Positions 15,669 to 21,682 of a DNA stretch of 21,963 bases are shown here, in pieces (position 1 is the stretch's first letter; each line of letters starts with the position of its first letter). This DNA comes from JBEIJQ01 sp040380145 (GTDB taxonomy: Bacteria > Bacteroidota > Bacteroidia > Chitinophagales > Saprospiraceae). Under the pieces are notes generated by a model. It did no database searches, was not told the origin of the DNA, and was given only the letters and a program-made list of their open reading frames with translations. Made by a program: the position numbers and the translations under genes. The stretch covers positions 1 to 21,963 of the forward strand of contig JBEIJQ010000035.1 of assembly GCA_040380145.1 (NCBI GenBank). Direction: 5' to 3'.

Positions 15669-16369
15669 CGCACATAAAATTGTCGGGCCAGCAGATCTGA
15701 CAAGGCGCGGGCCGCCGGTCCCGGCGACATCACCGAAGTGTTTCGGGAAAAATCCATTTTACCCAAAAATCCGCCCAAATCGACTTCCACGGTCAGGGAA
15801 TTGGACTTTTTCGGACAAGCGAACCGCAGCCTCCGACAGGAAGCGTTGGGCCACGAATAGCCGCCCAAATGGTATTGAAATTCCTTTTCCGGGGACGATC
15901 CGACCGTGGCGAAGCCTTCGATCTTTGCGTTGATGTAACCGCTCTGCCAAGTCCAATACATCCCCAAAGTGGGGTCCAAGTCTCCGCCCAAAGCGCCCGA
16001 AACATTGGTCAGGCTGTCGATGCCCACATCGAAGGCGAGGGAATCGCAAACAAGGCCCCGTGGAGGAACGAGGCGGATCGTCAAAGAGCGCTCATCGGCG
16101 GCGTCCAACAGGTGATGGCCGGCCGGTTCGGCCCAAATGACGGCCCCTTTTTTCAAAAACCGGATGTTCGAAACATACCAGCGAAAGGTTTCCAAGGAAT
16201 AGGTTTGCTCCAATTCGTTGCAGTACGATGCGTTTTCCAACCGCAAGGGTTGCCCGCCCACGGTCGGTCGAAACGCGAGCGCGAAACCATCCGAGGGGGT
16301 TTGACCCCTCGCGTTCGTTCCGCCGGCGACCGACAGTGCCGTCCAACAAAAGAGCAGGAACCGTTTCAT
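15665..16369 (-). CDS. MbnP-like copper-binding family protein
   Basis: The 234-residue protein has a signal peptide (about 1-22, ending NARG). It carries the family pattern FALAFRPTVGGQPLRLEN (about 29-46), SLETFRWYVSNIRFLKKG (58-75), DVGIDSL (114-120), PTLGMYWTWQSGYINAKIEG (133-152) and FQYHLGGYS (164-172). This is the MbnP-type fold. The characterised member binds copper only after an adjacent di-heme enzyme converts a tryptophan to kynurenine. Candidate residues here are W64, W139 and W141, with H167 and other side chains as possible ligands; I cannot say which. Four cysteines (C50, C108, C178, C185) could form disulfides. The protein should act in the periplasm or at the cell surface. 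Its start overlaps the stop of the Spy-like gene by four bases and its stop overlaps the start of the di-heme gene by four bases. No lipobox is seen. Confidence 0.9.
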   Translation of the reverse strand: MKRFLLFCWTALSVAGGTNARGQTPSDGFALAFRPTVGGQPLRLENASYCNELEQTYSLETFRWYVSNIRFLKKGAVIWAEPAGHHLLDAADERSLTIRLVPPRGLVCDSLAFDVGIDSLTNVSGALGGDLDPTLGMYWTWQSGYINAKIEGFATVGSSPEKEFQYHLGGYSWPNASCRRLRFACPKKSNSLTVEVDLGGFLGKMDFSRNTSVMSPGPAARALSDLLARQFYVR

Positions 16370-16833
16370 CGGTGCTCGGGACGGCGGTGGGGCGGTTGAA
16401 AAATCCGCTCCAGATCATTGGCGAGGGAATCGAAAGCAGGCAGTTGTTCGGGCCTGCAAACGCCCCGAAGCGCTCGGAAATGCTCGAAATGGATGCGCTC
16501 GATGCGCACTTGTACGGCCCCCAAACGGCCGGTCAAACTGTCGGCGGCGTTTCCAGCCGCTTGGCCCGAGAGCTGCGCGTACAGTTGTTTTTTTGTGCGG
16601 TGGATGTCTTCCTCCAACGCCGAAATCGTGTCCCGGTGAACACGGATCAATTGTTCGTACGCTTCCCGCTGTTTTTCGTCGAGGTCCAAACGGCGGGCGA
16701 TTTCCGTTTTGGGCTCCGGTCCGCGGCCGTGCGGGGGGCGGTGCCCTTTTCGCAGGAACAAAAAAGCCAGCGTGCCGAAATTCAGCAACAGCAGGCCGAT
16801 GACGGCGATGGTGAGCAATCTGTTGGGGGCCAT
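16366..16833 (-). CDS. Spy/CpxP/CnrX-like membrane-anchored periplasmic protein
   Basis: From the ATG at 16833 the protein is 155 residues. A longer frame to 16977 lies inside the neighbouring gene in another frame and is rejected. One uncleaved-looking helix (about 6-27, LLTIAVIGLLLLNFGTLAFL) precedes a His/Pro/Arg-rich linker (KGHRPPHGRGPEPK). A fully helical domain follows, with two LTxxQ-like segments: LDLDEKQREAYEQLI (49-63) and VCRPEQLPAFDSL (125-137). This is the layout of periplasmic heavy-metal sensors of the CnrX type and of Spy/CpxP-like proteins. It should project into the periplasm. It lies 2 bases after the 89-residue membrane protein gene and overlaps the MbnP-like gene by four bases. 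In a sigma-factor cluster it is a natural candidate for a metal or misfolding sensor, which is inference. Histidines at 31, 35, 66, 78, 115, 118 and in the tail could bind metal. Confidence 0.83.
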   Translation of the reverse strand: MAPNRLLTIAVIGLLLLNFGTLAFLFLRKGHRPPHGRGPEPKTEIARRLDLDEKQREAYEQLIRVHRDTISALEEDIHRTKKQLYAQLSGQAAGNAADSLTGRLGAVQVRIERIHFEHFRALRGVCRPEQLPAFDSLANDLERIFQPPHRRPEHR

Positions 16834-16835
16834 TT

Positions 16836-17105
16836 TCAATACAGTTGGTTTTGGGGAAGAATTTCTCCGGCATCCAGGCCGAACGCGGCGGGCTCGGCGG
16901 TTTTTTCCTCGGCCGAACGGACGAGCAGGCCCACATTCAGGGCCAGCACCAACAGGAATGCCGCGGCAGCGCTCCACACAATGGCCGGCGCAACCGCGAC
17001 CGGTCGCTCTTGCAGGCGCTCCTGTATCCGCCCGAGCAAATCCGCCGGGGCTTTTGTGCGGGTAAGCCGCTGCAATTGGTCCAATTGTTCGTCCAATGGT
17101 CGCAT
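16836..17105 (-). CDS. Small one-helix membrane protein, candidate anti-sigma factor
   Basis: The 89-residue protein starts MRPLDEQLDQLQRLTRTKAP. It has a helical cytoplasmic N-terminus (about 1-36), a single membrane helix (about 40-62, ending LLVLALNVGLLV) and a short outer tail ending GLDAGEILPQNQLY. It lies 61 bases downstream of the ECF sigma gene and 2 bases before the Spy-like gene. In ECF clusters of this layout the small protein with a cytoplasmic helix and one membrane pass is usually the anti-sigma factor. I see no HxxxCxxC zinc-binding motif, so it is not a ZAS-type anti-sigma, and it is shorter than most FecR-type ones. The anti-sigma role is therefore inferred from position and topology. 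The ATG at 17105 leaves a compact gene; no better start is visible. Confidence 0.76.
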   Translation of the reverse strand: MRPLDEQLDQLQRLTRTKAPADLLGRIQERLQERPVAVAPAIVWSAAAAFLLVLALNVGLLVRSAEEKTAEPAAFGLDAGEILPQNQLY

Positions 17106-17166
17106 GGGAAAAGATATTTGAAAGCGATCGAAATGTTAGACGCCTCCTGCCCGCGCGTTCCTACGC

Positions 17167-17694
17167 TCACCGCTCATTTTCGTCCAATTTTTTTCGCAGG
17201 TTATCTTTGGCCCTGTGGAGCAGGGCCTCCACGGCCCCTTCACCGATCTGCATCACCGCGGCGATTTCTTTTTGCGCCAGCCCTTCGATTTTGGACAGCA
17301 CCAGGGCCGTCCGCTGCCGTTCGGGCAAAGCATCGATCAGATCCAGCAGGCGGGCGAGCGCCTCCCTTTGCTCGAGTTCCAGACCGGGGTGCTCATAATG
17401 GGCCGGCTCTGAAGGCCGGTTTTCGTTTTTTCCGCCCAAAAAAGAAAAAACCAGTGCCAAGCGTTTTTTGCGCCGCTGGGCCTTTTGCACATCGAGGCAG
17501 TGGCGGACGGCAATACGGTAGATCCAAGTCTTGGGATCCGACTCGCCGCGAAAATCGTCCAAACTCCGGTACACTTTCAAAAAAATGTCCTGCGCAGCCT
17601 CCTCGGCCAGTTCCCGCTCCCGCAGACAGTGCAGGCACAGGGAAAAGACCCGATCTTTGTGGGCGTGGTAGAGCGTCAGGAAATCAGGGGACAT
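17167..17694 (-). CDS. ECF-type RNA polymerase sigma-70 factor
   Basis: From the ATG at 17694 the protein is 175 residues, a normal ECF size. The frame could extend to 17778, but that adds a basic tail with no family match. Region 2 covers about residues 5-72: FLTLYHAHKDRVFSLCL, then LAEEAAQDIFLKVYRSLDDF and PKTWIYRIAVRHCLDVQKAQ. Region 4 covers about 112-170, with ALPERQRTALVLSKIEGLA, QKEIAAVMQIGEGAVEALLH and RAKDNLRKKL as the helix-turn-helix that reads the -35 element. It would redirect RNA polymerase to its own promoter and probably others. It is the first gene of the minus-strand cluster that ends at 13223, so autoregulation is likely but no duplicated promoter motif was identified. The two regions are joined by a Gly/Asn/Pro-rich linker (about 87-103). 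The signal is unknown; downstream genes point to copper or oxidative envelope stress. Confidence 0.96.
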   Translation of the reverse strand: MSPDFLTLYHAHKDRVFSLCLHCLRERELAEEAAQDIFLKVYRSLDDFRGESDPKTWIYRIAVRHCLDVQKAQRRKKRLALVFSFLGGKNENRPSEPAHYEHPGLELEQREALARLLDLIDALPERQRTALVLSKIEGLAQKEIAAVMQIGEGAVEALLHRAKDNLRKKLDENER

Positions 17695-17963
17695 GCGGCG
17701 GTCGGTATTACGGGCATTATCGGCGCGTTTGTAGATCGCCGACTGTCTTGGATCGGGACCTCTGTGCCAGCGCAACAAATATCCCCCGAATTGTTTTTTT
17801 AGGGTGCGTCCTTTGAGACAATGGCGGTTCGGTGCCGTTTAATTGCTTTTGAGAATCGGATTTTTTCGCCCCCCTTTTTTTTAAAAAAAATTATAATTTT
17901 TTCTTATTCAGTTTATTAAAAAAATTTCTCTAAATCCCTCCGATCCATTTCAATTTTCTTTTT
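17695..17963. promoter_or_regulatory. Divergent intergenic region with A/T block
   Basis: This 269-base gap separates the divergent sigma-factor and transglutaminase genes. The left part is GC-rich. From about 17870 to 17940 it becomes nearly pure A/T, with T8A8 and the perfect palindrome AAAAAATTATAATTTTTT at 17885-17902. GATATTTG on the minus strand (17783-17776) is one base off a -7 element and lies 81 bases before the sigma start, but it lacks a -33 partner. No RNA gene or ORF is supported. Confidence 0.45.
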
Positions 17964-18599
17964 GTGGAAAAATACCTGTCGCCCACTTATTATCTCGACT
18001 CCGACCATCCCGCGGTGGAGGAATTCGCCCACCGGTCCGTTCGGGCGGATAGCACGCCCAAGGAAAAGGCCGTGGCGCTGTACTATGCCGTGCGGGACGG
18101 ATTCCGCTACTACCCCTACGACATTGTGCTACGGCGCAGTGCCTTGAAGGCCAGTTTTTTGTTGACCAAATCCCACGGCTACTGCATCGAAAAAGCCGTT
18201 TTGTTGGCCGCCGCGGCCCGTGCCGTGGGCATTCCCGCCCGTTTGGGTTTCGTGGATGTGCGCAACCACATCGCCACCGAAAAACTGCTGCAGCACCTGC
18301 GCTCCGATGTGTTGGCCTTCCACGGCTACGCCGAACTGTACATCGATGGGCGCTGGGTGCAGGCAACGCCCGCGTTCAACCGCGACCTCTGCGATCGGCT
18401 GGGGGTGGCTTCCTTGGAATTCGACGGCGAAAACCACTCGGTTTTCCAAGAATACGATGCGCAACAGGGCCTTTTCATGGAGTACCTCCACGACCACGGG
18501 GTGTTCGACGACATGCCCTACGAGGAGTTCGTGCGCACCTTGAGCGCGCATTACCCGCACCTCGTCGGGCCGCCCGAAAACTACCTCGATCGGGAGTAG
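17964..18599 (+). CDS. Transglutaminase-like (papain-fold) protein
   Basis: The 211-residue protein belongs to the short bacterial transglutaminase-like family. The catalytic cysteine is C74 in SHGYCIEKAVLLAAAARAVG, followed by GIPARLGFVDVRNH (89-102) that closes the first half of the fold. The catalytic histidine is H120 in FHGYAELYIDGRWVQATPAF. The third position of the triad, normally Asp, appears as N139 in TPAFN, which I recall from relatives. There is no signal peptide, so a cytoplasmic peptidase or amidase-like activity is most likely; true cross-linking is not implied. The start is probably GTG at 17964 (VEKYLSPTYYLDSDHP): no in-frame ATG lies upstream after the A/T block and the conserved N-terminal region begins here. 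The stop is only one base from the stop of the convergent OmpA-type gene. The substrate is unknown. Confidence 0.91.
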   Translation: MEKYLSPTYYLDSDHPAVEEFAHRSVRADSTPKEKAVALYYAVRDGFRYYPYDIVLRRSALKASFLLTKSHGYCIEKAVLLAAAARAVGIPARLGFVDVRNHIATEKLLQHLRSDVLAFHGYAELYIDGRWVQATPAFNRDLCDRLGVASLEFDGENHSVFQEYDAQQGLFMEYLHDHGVFDDMPYEEFVRTLSAHYPHLVGPPENYLDRE

Positions 18600-18600
18600 A

Positions 18601-20610
18601 TCATTCCACGATCTTGAAAGTCGTGCGGCGATTTTTCTGGTGCTGCTCATTCGTGCACTGACGGCACGCGCAGGTTTCCACCGGAGCCGTTTCGCCGTAG
18701 CCCTTGGCCGTTAGCCGATCGGCCGCGATGCCCTGCGCCACGAGGTAGGCCACCGCCGATTCGGCCCGGCGCTGCGACAAGGTGAGGTTGTACGCATCGT
18801 CGCCGCGGCAGTCGGTGTGCGAACCCAGTTCGATCCGGATGGTCGGGTTCTCCTTCAACAGCGTGGACAGCGCGTTGAGCGTGGGTTTGGCGTCTTCGCG
18901 GATCGCCCACTTGTCGAAATCGTAGTAGATGTTTTCCAGCACGATCTCGCGGTTTTTGACGATCTTGTCCAAGTCCAAAAGCACCGAGAGCCGGGTTTCG
19001 GGCCGATCGGGATTTTTTTCCAGTCCGCGGGTGGTCAGCGTGGCCTTGCCCGACAGGTATCCGTCGCGGGTGGCCGAGAAGCGGTAGTCCCTTTCTGCTT
19101 TCAGGGCAAAAGAAAAAGCGCCGTCGGCGGGCGTTTTCAGCACGAACGAGGTGTCCTCGGTTTCGACCCGGACGGCGACGCCCGGCAGCGGGCGGTGGTC
19201 CACCACATTGGAACCCGGATCGTCGGGATTTTTTCTGACCATTTCGCGGGCCAATCCGTCGCAGAAGATGGTGTAAACGATCGGTTTTTCCGGGATTTTC
19301 TCGGGCAAAACGGGTTTGGGCGGCGGCAAGCGGCGTTCGAAGCGGTACAGATCGTCGTTGCCCTTGCCGCCCTTGCGGGCCGAGGCGAAAAAGCCGACCT
19401 GCACCACGCTGTCGGGCAGCGCGCCGCGCCGGTCCACGACCAGCCCGAAATCGTCCGCGCCGGAGTTGATCGGCGCCTGAAGGTTGGTGGCCTGTCCGAA
19501 ACGGCCATTGGTCTTGACGGCCCGGAAAATGTCCAGCCCGCCCATGCCCACCAGGCCGTCGGAGGCGAAGTAGAGCGTGTCGGCGTCGAGAAACGGGAAT
19601 TTTTCGTGGCCCGGCGTGTTGATGCCGTTGCCGAGGTTACGGGGTTCGGACCAGCCGCCCGCGTCCAAGCGGAAAGCGATGTACAGATCGAAGCCGCCGT
19701 ATCCGTCGGTCCAGTCGGAGGAAAAGAGCAGCGCGCGGCCGTCGGGACTGATGCAGGGATGCCCGTAATTGGCCTCGGGCGGTCCCAGTGTCAGGGGTTC
19801 GGGCTTGCCCCAGGTTCCGTCGCCGTTTTTTTTCGCGGAAAAAATCCGGCAGTACTGCACCATCTCGTCCCCGTCGCTGCCGCAGCGGGCAAAGAACAGT
19901 TCCGAAAAATCGCCCGTGAAACTGGTCGTGCCGTCGTTGTAGGGCGAGTTGACGGGCGGACCGAAATTTTGGGGCGCGGCAAAGGGCGGGGCCGCCGAGT
20001 ACACATCTGAAAAGGAGTTGCCGGTCCATCCGTACTTGGCGTCTTTTTCGGAAACGGGGCGGTCGGAAGAGAACACCAGCGAATTGCCCGGCCCCAAAGT
20101 GGGCGCGAAATCGGCATACGCGCCGTTGAGTGGCAGAGCGGCGACCTTGAAAACATTATCAGGGGCTTTTTCCAGCCATTGTTTGGCCGAAACACAGGCC
20201 TGCATCTGGGCCTGGTACTCGTTGGGATTGCCGCGGTCGCGCCCTGCGCGCGTGAACACGGCGGAGGCGTCGTCGTACCGCTCGTTTTGTTTCAGGCAGT
20301 TCGCATATTCCAGAGATGCTCCCGGATAGCCGCCCACAAAAGCCTTTTGGAACCAATCGAGGGCCAGGTCGGGACGGTTCATCCGCTGGTGGCACTGCCC
20401 GATCTGGAAAGCGATGCGGCCTTGCTCGCGGGGATCCTTTTCCTGGGCCCATTCTTTTTTGAAAAGGTCGGCGGCCACCGCGTATTGCTTGAATTCCATG
20501 GCCATAGAGCCGGAAGCGAGTTTTTCCTCGTAGGCGCAGGCACTCCAGAGCAGGACCGACAACAGGGCCCACACAACCGGCGATTTTTTTGCGGGAAGTT
20601 CGTAGTTCAT
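18601..20610 (-). CDS. PorE-like lipoprotein: TPR, PD40 propeller, CRD and OmpA domains
   Basis: From the ATG at 20610 the protein is 669 residues; a longer frame to 20763 crosses a promoter and hairpin. Residues 1-25 are a lipoprotein signal (VVWALLSVLLWSAC, C25 lipidated). TPR-like helices cover about 35-145. PD40/WD40-like blades cover about 160-425 (SLVFSSDRP, ALLFSSDWTDGYGGFDLYIA, TLYFASDGLVGMGGLDIFRA). A carboxypeptidase-regulatory-like domain covers about 472-530. The OmpA domain covers about 560-668, with YYDFDKWAIREDAKPTL, LGSHTDCRGDD and LTLSQRRAESAVAYL; D600 and R615 are the peptidoglycan-binding pair. This order is that of PorE of the type IX secretion system, which ties the outer-membrane complex to peptidoglycan. 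Bacteroidota carry several paralogues, so the exact role is not settled. A T9SS cargo (the YHYH protein) is encoded nearby. The C-terminus CACRQCTNEQHQKNRRTTF is typical. Confidence 0.95.
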   Translation of the reverse strand: MNYELPAKKSPVVWALLSVLLWSACAYEEKLASGSMAMEFKQYAVAADLFKKEWAQEKDPREQGRIAFQIGQCHQRMNRPDLALDWFQKAFVGGYPGASLEYANCLKQNERYDDASAVFTRAGRDRGNPNEYQAQMQACVSAKQWLEKAPDNVFKVAALPLNGAYADFAPTLGPGNSLVFSSDRPVSEKDAKYGWTGNSFSDVYSAAPPFAAPQNFGPPVNSPYNDGTTSFTGDFSELFFARCGSDGDEMVQYCRIFSAKKNGDGTWGKPEPLTLGPPEANYGHPCISPDGRALLFSSDWTDGYGGFDLYIAFRLDAGGWSEPRNLGNGINTPGHEKFPFLDADTLYFASDGLVGMGGLDIFRAVKTNGRFGQATNLQAPINSGADDFGLVVDRRGALPDSVVQVGFFASARKGGKGNDDLYRFERRLPPPKPVLPEKIPEKPIVYTIFCDGLAREMVRKNPDDPGSNVVDHRPLPGVAVRVETEDTSFVLKTPADGAFSFALKAERDYRFSATRDGYLSGKATLTTRGLEKNPDRPETRLSVLLDLDKIVKNREIVLENIYYDFDKWAIREDAKPTLNALSTLLKENPTIRIELGSHTDCRGDDAYNLTLSQRRAESAVAYLVAQGIAADRLTAKGYGETAPVETCACRQCTNEQHQKNRRTTFKIVE

Positions 20611-20642
20611 GTTCGACAGGCTGCGGGAAAATCGCAACGCGC

Positions 20643-20650
20643 CAAAGGTA
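20643..20650 (-). promoter_or_regulatory. Candidate -7 element for the PorE-like gene
   Basis: On the minus strand the sequence reads TACCTTTG, a full match to TAnnTTTG, 32 bases before the ATG at 20610. No TTG is found at the normal upstream distance; the nearest is 30 bases away. It supports the shorter start of the gene. Confidence 0.4.
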
Positions 20651-20715
20651 CGACGAAAACCCTTGCCGTGCGGGGCCGAACAACCGGCGGTGCCAGATGG
20701 GTTCACGAGAAAATG

Positions 20716-20755
20716 CGCGACCTCCGCCCCGGCCCCGGCCGATACGGAGGTCGCG
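20716..20755 (-). terminator. Hairpin terminator after the glucosaminidase gene
   Basis: CGCGACCTCCG (20716-20726) pairs perfectly with CGGAGGTCGCG (20745-20755), an 11-bp stem with an 18-base GC-rich loop. On the minus strand it lies about 20 bases beyond the glucosaminidase stop and is followed by CATTTTC, a short T-rich tail. It probably separates this gene from the PorE-like gene downstream. Confidence 0.7.
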
Positions 20756-20776
20756 AAAAACAACCGACCGGCGCGT

Positions 20777-21682
20777 TTACTCCCGTAGCACGACCCGATA
20801 ACCTTCCGGCAGCACCTCGTCGCGATGTGCGATGTCGGGGTTCATGCCCAGCAACACCCGGGATTGTACGCCGTAATACTGGGATATTTCGTACAGGGTG
20901 GTCGGCGCCGTTACCACAAAAAAAATGTCGCAATCACGATAGTGGTCGCTTTTGGGGCAGAGCCAGATCGTACAGGCCCCATTGCAGACAAACGAAACCG
21001 GCAGTTCGTTCCATTCGGCCAGCTCACGGGCATCGATCCCGTGGCGTTGGCCGAGGTCTAATATTTTTTCTCCGGGCCGGGCCGACACGAAAAGCGGGAT
21101 CCCTTGGGGGATCTGCTGGCCGAGTGCCATACCCGAGATCTTGTAGCGGTTGAAGCGAGTCAATTGGAGCCTTTCGATGAGGCGGATCAATTTTTCAGCG
21201 TATCGGCAGTCGGTCGCATATCCGGCTATTTTCAAGCCTTTGGCCCATCCCGGATAGTCGTGGTAGCTCAGCCCGAAAAGAAACGCATAGCGCGGTTTTC
21301 TCAAAAACAGCCCATAGTCGCGGATCGATTCTGTCGGGTCCGCATATTTCCGGAAATGGCAGGTCGAATCACCGCAGTCATCATAGTGGCGATAGACTTC
21401 CCCGTTCCAGTTGTCGCCGCATTTGATTCCAAAATAGTTGTTGGCCTTGGTGGCCAGATCAGTCGTCCCGAATTTAGTTTCCAAGCACAGTTGCGCCAGC
21501 ACGACGGCCGTGGGAATATCCCGGTCGACCTGGGATTCCAGGATCAGCCCGTGCATTCTCCCGAGAAATACCTCCACGTCCGGTTCGGCCTCATCGGACT
21601 TGGCCGCAAGGCTGGGTTCGGAAAAAGCCCAAAGGGACGGAGACACCAAGGTCAATACGAAAAACACCATTGAATTTTTCAT
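20777..21682 (-). CDS. Glucosaminidase (FlgJ/LytG-like) with two LysM-type repeats
   Basis: The 301-residue protein has a signal peptide (1-19, ending SPSLWA) and an N-acetylglucosaminidase domain over about 36-175. The motif VLAQLCLETKFGTTDLATKA (61-80), then NNYFGIKCGDNW (81-92), holds the likely catalytic E68. GYATDCRYAEKLIRLIE (154-170) closes the domain. A first LysM-like repeat (about 196-230, VSARPGEKILDLGQRHGI) is followed by a Cys-rich stretch (VCNGACTIWLCPKSDHYRDC, 232-251). A better LysM repeat follows (about 252-300, FVVTAPTTLYEISQYYGV). The enzyme should cut glycan strands of peptidoglycan in the periplasm, with LysM repeats binding the wall. Nine cysteines after the signal peptide are unusual for this family. 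The ATG at 21682 is preceded by an A/T-rich region; the ATG four codons later is less likely. It is followed by a hairpin and the PorE-like gene. Confidence 0.95.
   Translation of the reverse strand: MKNSMVFFVLTLVSPSLWAFSEPSLAAKSDEAEPDVEVFLGRMHGLILESQVDRDIPTAVVLAQLCLETKFGTTDLATKANNYFGIKCGDNWNGEVYRHYDDCGDSTCHFRKYADPTESIRDYGLFLRKPRYAFLFGLSYHDYPGWAKGLKIAGYATDCRYAEKLIRLIERLQLTRFNRYKISGMALGQQIPQGIPLFVSARPGEKILDLGQRHGIDARELAEWNELPVSFVCNGACTIWLCPKSDHYRDCDIFFVVTAPTTLYEISQYYGVQSRVLLGMNPDIAHRDEVLPEGYRVVLRE

Noticed and set aside
16366..17694. Reading the cluster as a two-component system or a FecR-type iron system
   Set aside because: There is no histidine kinase, response regulator, FecR domain or adjacent TonB receptor.
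16845..17816. A 323-codon plus-strand frame opposite the sigma factor and small membrane protein genes
   Set aside because: The minus-strand sigma factor is unmistakable; the plus frame has no domain and crosses intergenic sequence.
18817..20010. A 397-codon plus-strand frame opposite the OmpA-type gene
   Set aside because: It lies wholly inside a gene with four recognisable domains and has no motif of its own.
20611..20763. N-terminal extension of the OmpA-type lipoprotein
   Set aside because: It crosses the preceding gene's terminator and a -7 element and would bury the lipoprotein signal.
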